A stretch of DNA of 64,000 nt, taken from positions 310,001-374,000 of the forward strand of contig NZ_NSGF01000002.1 of NCBI RefSeq assembly GCF_002294995.1, read 5' to 3'. Source of the DNA: Mesorhizobium sp. WSM3860 (GTDB lineage Bacteria > Pseudomonadota > Alphaproteobacteria > Rhizobiales > Rhizobiaceae). The notes under the pieces were generated by a model. The model was not told the origin of the DNA. It saw only the letters and a program-made list of their open reading frames with translations, and made no database searches. Below, in pieces: positions 39,368 to 47,916 of the stretch (the stretch's first letter is position 1; each line of letters begins with the position of its first letter). The position numbers were made by a program, and so were the translations under genes.

Positions 39368-40129
39368 ATGAGTCGCATAATCTTGAAGTCCGCAGTCGTC
39401 GCGTTCGCTTCGGTCGCTGTCTCGCTCTTGTTGACGCTGGTTGTGGTCCCGGCCATGGGCTTTACGATCAGCCGCACCGTCTGGCTGACGGCCACGGTTT
39501 GCCCTTTGATTCTCGCCTGGATCGCCAGCGTCGGCACCTTCTGGCAAAGCCACCGCCTGAAAAATGCGCATCGCGAGCTTGCCCGCGCGCATGCCCAGCT
39601 CGCCGCCGCCCACAGGCGCCTGTCGGAGAAGGCAAGCCGCGACGACATGACCGGCATGCTCAACCGCGAGACCTTCTTCGCCGCGCTCGACGGTTCCCGG
39701 CGCAAGGCCGATCGCGGCGCCCTGCTGATCATCGATGCCGACCACTTCAAGACCATCAACGACAATTACGGTCACCTGACCGGCGACGATGCGCTGCTTC
39801 TGATCGCCGGCGCCATCGAGCGCGGTGTCCGCAGCGGCGATGTGCTCGGCCGAATCGGCGGCGAGGAGTTCGCCGCCTTCCTGGTCGGCGCCACCGAATC
39901 GGAAGCAAGGCGCGTGGCCGAGCGCATCCGCCGCGAGGTCGAACTGATCCGCTTTCGCCCTATCGACGAGCGGACCGTGCCGTTGACGGTCTCGATCGGC
40001 GGCATCACCTGCGGCGAGAGCGCCACCGTGTCGGAACTGATGCGCGCCGCCGACCGCAGGCTCTACGAGGCCAAGCATCGCGGCCGCAACCTGTCCGTTC
40101 TCGATCGCGACCTTTCGGAGGCCGCCTGA
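39368..40129 (+). CDS. Membrane-anchored GGDEF diguanylate cyclase
   Basis: A 253-residue protein: two transmembrane helices (residues 8-33 and 40-58), a short coiled-coil linker (RELARAHAQLAAAHRRL) and a GGDEF domain from about 80. The active-site motif is GGEEF, and RSGD five residues before it is the c-di-GMP inhibitory site. A functional, product-inhibited cyclase is therefore expected. The ATG at 39368 has GGGAGA upstream. The helices, with almost no periplasmic loop, suggest dimerisation rather than ligand sensing. Confidence 0.93.
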   Translation: MSRIILKSAVVAFASVAVSLLLTLVVVPAMGFTISRTVWLTATVCPLILAWIASVGTFWQSHRLKNAHRELARAHAQLAAAHRRLSEKASRDDMTGMLNRETFFAALDGSRRKADRGALLIIDADHFKTINDNYGHLTGDDALLLIAGAIERGVRSGDVLGRIGGEEFAAFLVGATESEARRVAERIRREVELIRFRPIDERTVPLTVSIGGITCGESATVSELMRAADRRLYEAKHRGRNLSVLDRDLSEAA

Positions 40130-40295
40130 GGTTGGGTGCCGTTAGCAAATTCCTCACCCTTACCAAATTCAACCGCGGCGATCCGCCGGTTGTAACGCGG
40201 CTTTCATCTGGACTTGGCACGGAATTGGCTTCGGCGGCGGCATGTGTGCCGTCCAGGAACGGCATGCGTATCGAGTCCGCATCGAAAGACGTGTC

Positions 40296-40469
40296 ATGAG
40301 CAACTTCATAAAGAAGATCTCGCGCCGCACGATCATGCAGGCGCTGATCGCGCTGCCCGCGCTGTCGCTGTTCCGCAACCAGCCCGCCGTCTCCGACCCA
40401 AACGGGATCGACCCTGACGAGATCGTGGAGGTCAATGGTTGGATCCTCAGGCGGAGCGATCTTGCATGA
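40296..40469 (+). CDS. Small Tat-like peptide preceding GMC oxidoreductase
   Basis: A 57-residue protein. The N-terminus SRRTIMQALIALPALSLF has a twin arginine followed by a hydrophobic helix, resembling a Tat signal or a short membrane anchor. After it come some 30 polar residues (DPNGIDPDEIVEVNGWILRRS). Its stop overlaps the start of the GMC gene as ATGA, so the two are co-translated. It may act as the exported small subunit that carries the GMC enzyme across the membrane, as in gluconate or fructose dehydrogenases; this is inference. Confidence 0.65.
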   Translation: MSNFIKKISRRTIMQALIALPALSLFRNQPAVSDPNGIDPDEIVEVNGWILRRSDLA

Positions 40470-41905
40470 TCTTCGACAGCTACGAGGCTTACAAGCAGGC
40501 GAGCTTCAAGCCCAAAGTCTGCCTTCTCGGCTCCGGCCCGGCCGGCACCACCATTGCCAGGAAACTGGGCGCCGCCGGCATCCCAGTGGTCGTACTGGAG
40601 GCCGGCTCGCGCGAATTCAGCGACGAATCGCAGGACTTCTATCGCGGCGCCACGGTCGGCGATGACTATTTCGACCTCGACATCACCAGGCTGCGCTTCA
40701 TGGGCGGCTCTTCCAACCATTGGGCCGGCTGGTGCCGTGTGCTCGACAGCCAGGATTTCGAGCCCAAGGCCTGGGCGCCGGATACCGGCTGGCCGATAAG
40801 CCGCGCCGACATCGAACCTTATCTGCCCGAGGTCCGCGACATTCTCGAGCTTCCCGACTTCCGGCCCGATGTTCCAATCTCGGACGACATCCGGTGGGTG
40901 CAGCTGATCAAGAGCGGCGCCGTGCGCTTTGGCGAGAAGTTCGCTGACGAGCTCGACCGCAGCAAGAACATCGCCGTCGTGCTCAACACCTACGCAACGG
41001 AGCTTGCCGGCGACGGCAGGCGCGTGACCGGCGCCAAATTGTGGTCGAACGGCGAGGGCGCCGGCACCATCACGGCGGATTACTTCATCACTTGCACCGG
41101 CGGGCTGGAGAACTCCAAGCTTCTTCTGTGGTCGAATCAGCGCTCGAATGGCGGCGTGGTGCCGAACGCTGCCGCGCTCGGCCGCTATTGGATGGAGCAC
41201 CCGACTTTCGAGGGCGGCAATGCCATCCTAACCAATTACAGCGAGTTTGAGGTCGACGCCTCGAACGAAGCTTTCTTCTCGCCCACGCCCGCCGCGATGG
41301 AGCGGCTGCAGATCCTGAATTTCGGCATCAGGCTGATCGAGATGCCTTACCCGAACGTCAAACGGCTGATCGCGGACCTGGCCTGCACCGCGCCCACTAT
41401 GGCGGAGTGGATGTCCGACCAGCTCAGCCAGCGCCTGCGCTGCGCCGCCCAGCTCTACGTCGCCTGGGAACAGGCGCCGCTCGCCTCGAACCAGATCGAG
41501 CTGTCGAAGACCGATGTCGACCACGCCGGCGTGCCGCGCGTCGAGCTGCACTGGAAGAAGTCGCCGCTCGAGCGTCGCACCTTGCTGGAAGGCCTGCGGC
41601 TCTTCGGCACGACCATGGCGCAGAAGAATCTCGGCCGCGTGCGCATCGCCGACTGGATCGGCAATGGCGGCGATTATCCGACGAATGAGGAGACGGCGGG
41701 CCACCATCATATGGGCGGCACCCGCATGGGTACCGATGTCTTGAAGAGCGTCGTCGATGCCAACTGCAAGGTGCACGGCATGGACAACCTCTATGTCGGC
41801 GGCTCCTCGGTGTTCTGCACCTCCGGGCAGTGCAACCCGACGACGACCATCACCGCGCTCGCCTGCCGGCTGGGCGATCACCTCAGCAAGGTGATCACAG
41901 TCTGA
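40466..41905 (+). CDS. GMC family FAD-dependent oxidoreductase
   Basis: A 479-residue flavoprotein. The N-terminal dinucleotide fold is VCLLGSGPAGTTIARKLGAAG (near 18-38) with LEAGS. FMGGSSNHWAGWCRV near 85 is the FAD-covering loop. The C-terminal GMC domain has GHHHMGGTRMGTD and SGQCNPTTTITALA, where His/Asn form the alcohol-oxidising site. Members oxidise sugars, polyols or sterols. It lacks a signal peptide but is translationally coupled to a Tat-like small protein, which suggests hitch-hiker export. Confidence 0.92.
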   Translation: MIFDSYEAYKQASFKPKVCLLGSGPAGTTIARKLGAAGIPVVVLEAGSREFSDESQDFYRGATVGDDYFDLDITRLRFMGGSSNHWAGWCRVLDSQDFEPKAWAPDTGWPISRADIEPYLPEVRDILELPDFRPDVPISDDIRWVQLIKSGAVRFGEKFADELDRSKNIAVVLNTYATELAGDGRRVTGAKLWSNGEGAGTITADYFITCTGGLENSKLLLWSNQRSNGGVVPNAAALGRYWMEHPTFEGGNAILTNYSEFEVDASNEAFFSPTPAAMERLQILNFGIRLIEMPYPNVKRLIADLACTAPTMAEWMSDQLSQRLRCAAQLYVAWEQAPLASNQIELSKTDVDHAGVPRVELHWKKSPLERRTLLEGLRLFGTTMAQKNLGRVRIADWIGNGGDYPTNEETAGHHHMGGTRMGTDVLKSVVDANCKVHGMDNLYVGGSSVFCTSGQCNPTTTITALACRLGDHLSKVITV

Positions 41906-41981
41906 ACTCCCGAAAAGCAGGCGGCGCCGGCGCCTGGAACCGGCAAACTGCGCCGCCCTGGCGCGCCTTTGGGGGTCGAGT

Positions 41982-42149
41982 CTACAGTCCGTAAACGGCG
42001 ACGCGCACCAGCACGGCCGCGGCGGCAAGTGCCACCAGCAGAATGCCGAGGCCGATGGGCGAGCCCCAGCCATACCATTCCATAGCCAGCTTGGCGTATC
42101 TGTACTCCTCATCATGCGAAAGAGGGGGGCGCTGTTGAATCGAGCTCAT
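41982..42149 (-). CDS. Small single-helix membrane protein
   Basis: A 55-residue protein: a polar start (QQRPPLSHDEEYRYAKLAMEWYG) and one transmembrane helix (LGILLVALAAAAVLVRVAVYGL). AGGAG precedes the ATG at 42149 by 8 bases. The layout resembles small subunits of respiratory complexes or membrane-bound regulators; no family recognised. It diverges from the MarR gene across a low-GC 96-base region and may be its target. Confidence 0.65.
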   Translation of the reverse strand: MSSIQQRPPLSHDEEYRYAKLAMEWYGWGSPIGLGILLVALAAAAVLVRVAVYGL

Positions 42150-42245
42150 TTTGTTCACTCCTGTCGGCGACTTTTGCCCTTGCCTCGCAAGGGTGGCGCC
42201 GCATATTGATACGATAGTTTGAATGTTAGGCAATTTGATAGTTAG

Positions 42246-42737
42246 ATGATCGAAATAAATTCGTCAAGCGTGAAACGTGCTGAAATGACGGCGGCCCTCA
42301 GCCGCGCCGTTATGCGCTGGCAGGACGCGACGCAAGCCTATGACGAGGCGGTCGGCGAGCGGCTTGGGCTGATCGCCGCCGAGCGGCATTGTCTGGGCTT
42401 GCTCTATGCGGGGCCGCAGTCGGCGGGCGCCGTGGCGGCGGCGACGGGATTGACGCCGGCAGCGGTGACGGCCTTGATCGACCGCCTGGAGGCGCGCGGG
42501 CTCGTTACCAGAACCCGCAGCCTGGAAGACAGGCGCAAGGTGGTGATCGAGGCAACCGAGCTGACCAGAGAATTGTCGGAGCGCTACTATGGCGCCATCG
42601 CGCGCGAGGGCGAGAAAGTGGTGGCGGACTTCAGCGACGCCGAGTTGGCGACCGTGCTGCGCTTCATCAATGCCGCGCTCGACCTGCAGAGCAAGCAGTT
42701 GGCGAGGCTCAAGGCCGAGCCGGCCTCGGCCGGCTGA
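42246..42737 (+). CDS. MarR family transcriptional regulator
   Basis: A 163-residue winged-helix repressor. The recognition region is SAGAVAAATGLTPAAVTALIDRLEARGLV (near 58-87) and the wing TRSLEDRRKVVIEAT, the DRR motif of MarR proteins. Flanking helices form the dimer. It diverges from the 55-residue membrane protein. The 45 bases before the ATG are AT-rich and hold GATAGTT twice, 24 bases apart (42213 and 42237), a possible operator half-site pair. Confidence 0.9.
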   Translation: MIEINSSSVKRAEMTAALSRAVMRWQDATQAYDEAVGERLGLIAAERHCLGLLYAGPQSAGAVAAATGLTPAAVTALIDRLEARGLVTRTRSLEDRRKVVIEATELTRELSERYYGAIAREGEKVVADFSDAELATVLRFINAALDLQSKQLARLKAEPASAG

Positions 42738-42781
42738 TGCCCGAGCGACCGAAGAAAACCCGGCGGCTTGCTTCCGGAACC

Positions 42782-42821
42782 CAGAGCGGCTCAGTCGCCT
42801 TCAGGCCACTGAACCGCTCTG
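42782..42821. terminator. Hairpin between convergent marR and phhA
   Basis: Fourteen-base arms CAGAGCGGCTCAGT (42782-42795) and ACTGAACCGCTCTG (42808-42821), with one G-U pair in RNA, enclose a 12-base loop. No T run follows on either strand, so it may be a bidirectional stabilising hairpin rather than an intrinsic terminator. A related CGGCTCT-type repeat is another option. Confidence 0.4.
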
Positions 42822-42900
42822 ACGGCCGGCTGGGCGAAAGCCGGACTTCGAAGCGCGCCGCACCGACCGGTTTTGGGGCGCCGCGCATTTGTTTCAGTAC

Positions 42901-43734
42901 CTACACAGTGGCCGGGTCGAGCGCCGGCTGACCCTTGAACCGCGTGACGATCCCGGCGAGGTCGCCGCCGGCGAATGCATCGCGCAACGCGTCGAAGGAT
43001 GGCAGCACGAAGTAGGCGCGCTGGAACTTGTCGATCTCGTAGCCGGTGCGCATCACCGTCTCGAGGTCGAACGGCACATGGTGGGCGTCCTTGCCTTCGA
43101 CCGCGAATTGCAGCTCGGTGAAAGACGACATCAGTCCTGCGCCGAAAGCCTTTAGCGGCTGGCCGGCTTCCTGGATGAGGCCGTATTCCGCGCTGTACCA
43201 GTAGAGCCGGGTGATCATCTCGTCGCCGCCCAGCGCGATCATGTCCTCGGCCTTGTCGCCGTACATCTGCATGAAGTCGGCGAACACCGGCTGCGTCAAG
43301 ATGGGCACATGGCCGAAGAAGTCATGGAACATGTCCGGCTCGACGATGTAGTCGAGTTCCTGCCTGGTCCGCAGCCAGTTGGTGACCGGAAAACGGCGGT
43401 TGGCGAGATGGTCGAAGAAGGGGCCGGCGGGGATCAGGCCGGGGACCGCCACGATTTCCCAGCCCGTGAGCTTGCGCAATTTCTCGCTGATGGCGTCGAA
43501 ATCCGGAATCTTGTCGAGTAGCCCCAGCGCCGCCACGCCGTCGAGATAGGAACGGTGCGCCAGCCTCTGCGTCAGCTTCGTCTGGCGATCGCAGAGCGTG
43601 CGCCACACTGCCTGCTCGTCGGCGGAATAGTCGTAACCCTGAGCCACTGTGAAGTCGGCGCGGCACACCGAATAGTCGCCGCGGAGGCCTTGCGCCGCGC
43701 ACTCGCGGGCATAATCGGCAACGCTGATCGTCAT
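42901..43734 (-). CDS. phhA: Phenylalanine 4-monooxygenase
   Basis: Hydroxylates phenylalanine to tyrosine with tetrahydropterin and O2 at a mononuclear iron. In this 277-residue bacterial-length enzyme the iron ligands are H137 and H142 in FHDFFGHVP and E183 in WYSAEYG. It controls entry of phenylalanine into the homogentisate route. The gene diverges from an Lrp-type regulator, which probably controls it. No pterin dehydratase (phhB) is present nearby. Confidence 0.97.
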   Translation of the reverse strand: MTISVADYARECAAQGLRGDYSVCRADFTVAQGYDYSADEQAVWRTLCDRQTKLTQRLAHRSYLDGVAALGLLDKIPDFDAISEKLRKLTGWEIVAVPGLIPAGPFFDHLANRRFPVTNWLRTRQELDYIVEPDMFHDFFGHVPILTQPVFADFMQMYGDKAEDMIALGGDEMITRLYWYSAEYGLIQEAGQPLKAFGAGLMSSFTELQFAVEGKDAHHVPFDLETVMRTGYEIDKFQRAYFVLPSFDALRDAFAGGDLAGIVTRFKGQPALDPATV

Positions 43735-43875
43735 TTCTTCCTCCTGAAAAAATCGTCAATTCCCGGATGGTGGCGTCATCGTAGCCGCGGCTCGTGAGGC
43801 AAATCAGCCTTGTTTGTAGCCACGCGACGGATTGTGAGGTAAACTTCGCTCAAATTTGAATGTTTAGGAGGGAAA

Positions 43876-44352
43876 ATGCCTCAGCTGGACGAGTTCGAAA
43901 TAAGGATGCTCGACACCCTGCAGCGCGACGGGCGCAAGGCCGTGTCGGAGCTCGCGCAGGAGATCGGCCTGTCGACCACGCCCTGCGCGCGGCGCTTCGA
44001 GGCGCTCCAAGGCGCCGGCATCATCAAGGGCTTTGCCGCCGTGCTCAGCCGACGCGCCCTTGGGCTGACGGTCGAGGTGTTCATCCAGGTCCGCCTGGTG
44101 AGCCACAGCGACGGCTCGCCGGAAAGCTTCATCGCCGCCGTGCAGCGGATGGACGAGGTTTCGTCCTGCTGGACGATGACCGGCGACCACGATTTCCTGC
44201 TGCATGTAATGGTCCCGTCGGTGGACGATCTCAATGCTTTCGTCATGCACCGGCTGATGCGGCTGCCCGGCGTCCGCGACGTCCACACCCAGCTTGTGCT
44301 GCAGAACATCAAGGGGCCAGGCCACGTGCCGCTCAGCCATTTGCGGCGGTAA
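43876..44352 (+). CDS. Lrp/AsnC family transcriptional regulator
   Basis: A 158-residue regulator: an N-terminal helix-turn-helix (GRKAVSELAQEIGLSTTPCARRFEAL, near 15-42) and a C-terminal RAM ligand-binding domain (TGDHDFLLHVMVPSVDDL near 100). AGGAGGG lies 4 bases before the ATG. It diverges from phhA across 141 bases, so it probably responds to an aromatic amino acid and activates phhA, as PhhR does in other bacteria by other means. Confidence 0.93.
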   Translation: MPQLDEFEIRMLDTLQRDGRKAVSELAQEIGLSTTPCARRFEALQGAGIIKGFAAVLSRRALGLTVEVFIQVRLVSHSDGSPESFIAAVQRMDEVSSCWTMTGDHDFLLHVMVPSVDDLNAFVMHRLMRLPGVRDVHTQLVLQNIKGPGHVPLSHLRR

Positions 44353-44737
44353 ATCGTGCGCGAAACGGGCGCTGCGCAAGCGGCCCGACAAATTTGTCGG
44401 AGCGAATCTATTTCGGGACGATTTCCCCGATATCAACTGAAATTAAGGTTACACGAATCTTAAGTAAGGACCCGCTCGGAGATTTACGCAATGTTGGGTG
44501 CGTCTTCTCTTGCGATCTGGAGAAAGTGTGATCATGCATAATTCGGTAACTCATGATTGTTGCATGGAATCCTTGGCGGGTCGCTAGGCCGGTGCAATCG
44601 CATGATCCGTTTACCGGCGGTTAGCAACATTAGTGTCTTATAATGAACCAGGCTTGCCTTCGTCCTTCCGTGAGGACTTGACGGACTTCGCTTGCTCGAA
44701 CCCGTTCATGCGGAGGATGATCGCAAAGGAGCGTTGC
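44353..44737. other. Non-coding gap upstream of GGDEF-EAL gene
   Basis: This 385-base, AT-rich gap has no credible gene. It contains a perfect 16-base palindrome CCGACAAATTTGTCGG at 44385-44400, 33 bases past the lrp stop, and a perfect TATAAT at 44639-44644 with no clear -35 at 17 bases. The palindrome may be an operator or a short hairpin at the end of lrp. Confidence 0.5.
44639..44644 (+). promoter_or_regulatory. Candidate -10 element of the GGDEF-EAL gene
   Basis: A perfect TATAAT hexamer lies 94 bases before the start codon in a locally AT-rich stretch. No -35 match is found at 16-18 bases, so an activator or an unusual sigma factor may be involved. Confidence 0.35.
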
Positions 44738-46717
44738 ATGCAACTGACGGAGGACGTGGCTCAGAGGGTCACTGAAGCGATTTCACGCCCCCCGTGGAAA
44801 TCCGCCGATCCGACGCTTTTTGCGATGCTGCTGCAGAAGAACGCGGATCAGAATCGCAAGGTCGTGCGCTGGGGCATAGCGGCGGCCGTGCTGAGCTACA
44901 TATGCTACGGTGCCTTCGACTGGTTTCTTTTCCCAGACATCGCCGACCGTCTGATTCTGACGCGCCTGACGTTGGGATTAACCTTCCTGGTGCTTGTCGA
45001 ACTCGTTGCTCGACGCGATTTTGCCGTCACCACGCTGCACTACGTTGCCGCTCTGGCGATCGTGGCCGGCGCGATCGGATGGCTGCTGTCGGCGCTCGGA
45101 ACGGCGCATCAGGAGGCGCTGTCCCATTTCCTCATCTTCGGCACGGTGTTCATTCTCGGCGCCAACCTTTTCTTCAACTTCCGGCTATGGCTCTCGGCGC
45201 TGTCGTCCGCGACCGTGACAATAGCTTTCCTCGGCGCCACGCTGTTCTTGCTTCAAGCCGATCTTGCCACCCGTCTGGTGCTCGCAACCTATTTCGTGAA
45301 TTGCCTTGTTTTGTCGCTCTATCTTTCATGGCGCCTCAGCATGGAGCGCTACCAGACCTTCCTGCACGCCCTTCAGGCGCAGATCCAGGAGCAGGTCGCC
45401 ATCGAAAATGGTCAAAAGCTCATCGAGATCGCGGACACGGACCCGCTTACCGGGCTTAAGAACCGCAGGGCGATCACGCGGGAATTCGCGGAGTTGTGCA
45501 AGGAATGGGCCAGGGACAATGACGAAATAGGCGTCATTCTCATGGACGTGGACTACTTCAAGCGGTTCAACGACCGGCTCGGCCATCAGGCCGGCGACGA
45601 CTGCCTGATCGAGCTTGCCCGTGCCTTCGACGAGACGGCGGCGTCCAATCACGCCATCGCGGGACGGTACGGCGGCGAGGAATTCGTCGTGCTCTGCAAG
45701 GTCGCCGGACCGGATCATCTGCGCGAGGTCGCCCATCAATTCTGCCGGGCCGTCGAGGATTTGAAAATCTCCCATCCCGATCGGGACGATAAACTCAACA
45801 TCGTCACCATCAGCGCTGGCGCCTCGTTGACGCGCGCGGATCAAAGCATCGAGCTTCGGATCCTGTTGCAGGAGGCCGATCGCGCGCTTTATGCCTCCAA
45901 GTTTTCGGGTCGCGCGACCTTCACCATCTATGATGCGCAGGCCATCGACCAGAAGCGCGCCAGCCAAAATCTTTCGGAACTGCTCAAGCAAGCCGTTTCG
46001 GAGGGACTCGTCTCCGTCGTCTATCAGCCGATCTGCGATGCGATATCCGGCAAGGTGCTTGGCCATGAGTCGTTGATGCGGCTGCGCGACTTCGACGGCA
46101 GCGCGATCAGCCCGTCCGTGTTCATACCCGTCGCCGAGCAGACCGGCGGGATCGAGGAACTCGGGATGTGGGTGATCGATCGGGCTTGCGGCGACATGGT
46201 CGAGCACGGATTGGGATCGGTCGTGTCCGTGAACGTCTCGGTCGTCCAACTCAAGGCACCGAATTTCCCGCTTCACGTCACCGAGATCCTTGGCCGGCAT
46301 GGCATGGCCCCCCAGAAGCTGGCGCTCGAGGTCACAGAGGGCAGCGATATTTCCCTGGAGGCGCAGGCCGCCAGAAGTATCGAGCAGCTTCGAAACCTGG
46401 GCGTCCAGATCTGGCTCGATGATTTCGGAACCGGATTTGCGGGTCTGGCTTGGCTCCGTCGTTTCAAATTCGACGTCGTCAAGATCGATCGGAGTTTCTT
46501 GCACGACTGCCAGACGGTTCGAGGCCTGAGCCTGTTGCAGGACATGGTCAGGCTGCTGCGCAATCTGGGCCATACGGTCCTTGTCGAGGGCGTCGAGACG
46601 AAAGAGCAGCAGAATTTGCTGCAGCACATGGGGATTCAGTCTATCCAGGGCTTCCTGACCGGACGTCCCGTTCCGATCGAAGACATCAGGCAGGCCAGGC
46701 AGGACCTCGTCGCTTAA
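44738..46717 (+). CDS. Membrane GGDEF-EAL cyclic-di-GMP protein
   Basis: A 659-residue protein. Six transmembrane helices span about residues 35-190, followed by a GGDEF domain (about 220-385) with intact GGEEF in RYGGEEFVVLC and an EAL domain (about 400-650). The EAL triplet reads ESL in LGHESLMRL, keeping the glutamate; NVSVVQL, LEVTEGS, WLDDFGTGF, VKIDRSF, VEGVETKE and IQGFLTGRP supply the other catalytic positions. Both activities are possible. ATG 44738 has AAAGGAG 6 bases upstream and is preferred to the GTG at 44633. Confidence 0.92.
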   Translation: MQLTEDVAQRVTEAISRPPWKSADPTLFAMLLQKNADQNRKVVRWGIAAAVLSYICYGAFDWFLFPDIADRLILTRLTLGLTFLVLVELVARRDFAVTTLHYVAALAIVAGAIGWLLSALGTAHQEALSHFLIFGTVFILGANLFFNFRLWLSALSSATVTIAFLGATLFLLQADLATRLVLATYFVNCLVLSLYLSWRLSMERYQTFLHALQAQIQEQVAIENGQKLIEIADTDPLTGLKNRRAITREFAELCKEWARDNDEIGVILMDVDYFKRFNDRLGHQAGDDCLIELARAFDETAASNHAIAGRYGGEEFVVLCKVAGPDHLREVAHQFCRAVEDLKISHPDRDDKLNIVTISAGASLTRADQSIELRILLQEADRALYASKFSGRATFTIYDAQAIDQKRASQNLSELLKQAVSEGLVSVVYQPICDAISGKVLGHESLMRLRDFDGSAISPSVFIPVAEQTGGIEELGMWVIDRACGDMVEHGLGSVVSVNVSVVQLKAPNFPLHVTEILGRHGMAPQKLALEVTEGSDISLEAQAARSIEQLRNLGVQIWLDDFGTGFAGLAWLRRFKFDVVKIDRSFLHDCQTVRGLSLLQDMVRLLRNLGHTVLVEGVETKEQQNLLQHMGIQSIQGFLTGRPVPIEDIRQARQDLVA

Positions 46718-46793
46718 CTTGAAGCAGTCCGGCAGGAACACAGGGCGGCGCTATCTCGGCGAAACGAGGACGCCGCGCGCTGCATCAGAAAGC

Positions 46794-46812
46794 CGGGCCG
46801 CTGCACGGCCCG
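46794..46812 (-). terminator. Hairpin between convergent GGDEF-EAL and methyltransferase
   Basis: Seven-base arms CGGGCCG (46794-46800) and CGGCCCG (46806-46812) enclose CTGCA. On the minus strand the stem is followed by GCTTTCT, with three T residues; on the plus strand by ACTTGAAG. It may stop both convergent transcripts, best for the methyltransferase. Confidence 0.45.
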
Positions 46813-46845
46813 ACTTGAAGTCGAATGGACTGTGAAGCGGCTCCG

Positions 46846-47916
46846 CTACCGCTCTATGCCGGGCGCCGCGAAATCCACGCGTTTGCGGATCCTGCCGTAG
46901 ACGATGTTCCTATTCGATCCGTAATAGACCTCGGCTTCGACGCGGTTCTTGTCCACGGCGGCATTGATGATGTCCCACATGTCGCCGGCCGACCGCAGGA
47001 TGAGCGGCCAGTCCATGAACGTCTCCATGTACCCGTCGGTCGTGATCTCGTCGCTGAAATTGGCGAACAGGAACTCGCCGTCCGGCTTGACCAGTTCCAT
47101 GGCGCGCTGCAGCAGGCGTGCGCCGACCGGAAGCGGCAGGTAGTCATACAGCCCGGAGGCATAGACGAGATCGAATGTGCCGAGCGGGTAGGCGCGCCGT
47201 AGAAGACCGCGCACGGACCCGTCCACGGCTTCCACTCCGGTACCGGCGAGGTCGCGATTGACCGTGCCGACGCTCACCGGATCCTGGTCGAGGCCGATCC
47301 AGCGCCTTAATCTTTTCTCGGCGAGCGCCTTTGAGAGTTCGGCTTCCCGCAAATGGCCGCAGGCGATTGCCAGCACCTCCGCGTTTTCTACCCGGGCGGC
47401 CGTTTCGTCGACCGTTTTGGCCAGTATTTCGCGGCGCTCGCGCCCCGCCACCGAGCTTGCGGCTTCGCTCGTATAGGCAAAGATCTCGCGGCCGAGTTCA
47501 CTCGACGATGCCACGATCTCGTCGGCGCTCGGGTGCTTGTAGTAGATGTCCAGCAGCGTCGCGTCGCCCGAATAGCCGCGCGGCTTTTCGAACGACCAGC
47601 GCGTGAACGGATCCTGTTTCAGGTAGGCCGCCACGCGGTGCTGCTGAGCGAGCGGAATCAATTCCTGCCAGAGAGCCGGAGCGACCTCCCGGCGCAGTTC
47701 ATGCAATCGACCCGCCAGGCGTTCGACGATTTGCCCTGCGGGCTCCTGGCGCGAGAAAGCCTGATGAGCGAGGTCCAGCACCAAGGCGAGCTGGGCCGCC
47801 CGCGCCTTGAGCTCGGCGGCGTCGACCGTCTCCGCGGACGCCGCCTTGTGCTTCTTGATCAACGTCGATGTGATGAGGCTCGCCTCATCGATTTTCAGAT
47901 CGGAATTCAGCGCCAT
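46846..47916 (-). CDS. Class I SAM-dependent methyltransferase, PhcB-like
   Basis: A 356-residue protein. An N-terminal helical region of about 170 residues contains RWSFEKPRGYSGDATLLDIYY, the PRGYxGD motif of the PhcB-like family. The SAM-binding domain follows (VLAIACGHLREAELSKA near 177; GLDQDP near 206; FDLVYASGLYDYLP near 244). In Ralstonia PhcB makes the quorum signal 3-hydroxypalmitate methyl ester; a signalling role here is unproven. AAGGAAA precedes the ATG. It converges with the c-di-GMP gene and has its own AT-rich promoter region. Confidence 0.75.
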   Translation of the reverse strand: MALNSDLKIDEASLITSTLIKKHKAASAETVDAAELKARAAQLALVLDLAHQAFSRQEPAGQIVERLAGRLHELRREVAPALWQELIPLAQQHRVAAYLKQDPFTRWSFEKPRGYSGDATLLDIYYKHPSADEIVASSSELGREIFAYTSEAASSVAGRERREILAKTVDETAARVENAEVLAIACGHLREAELSKALAEKRLRRWIGLDQDPVSVGTVNRDLAGTGVEAVDGSVRGLLRRAYPLGTFDLVYASGLYDYLPLPVGARLLQRAMELVKPDGEFLFANFSDEITTDGYMETFMDWPLILRSAGDMWDIINAAVDKNRVEAEVYYGSNRNIVYGRIRKRVDFAAPGIER

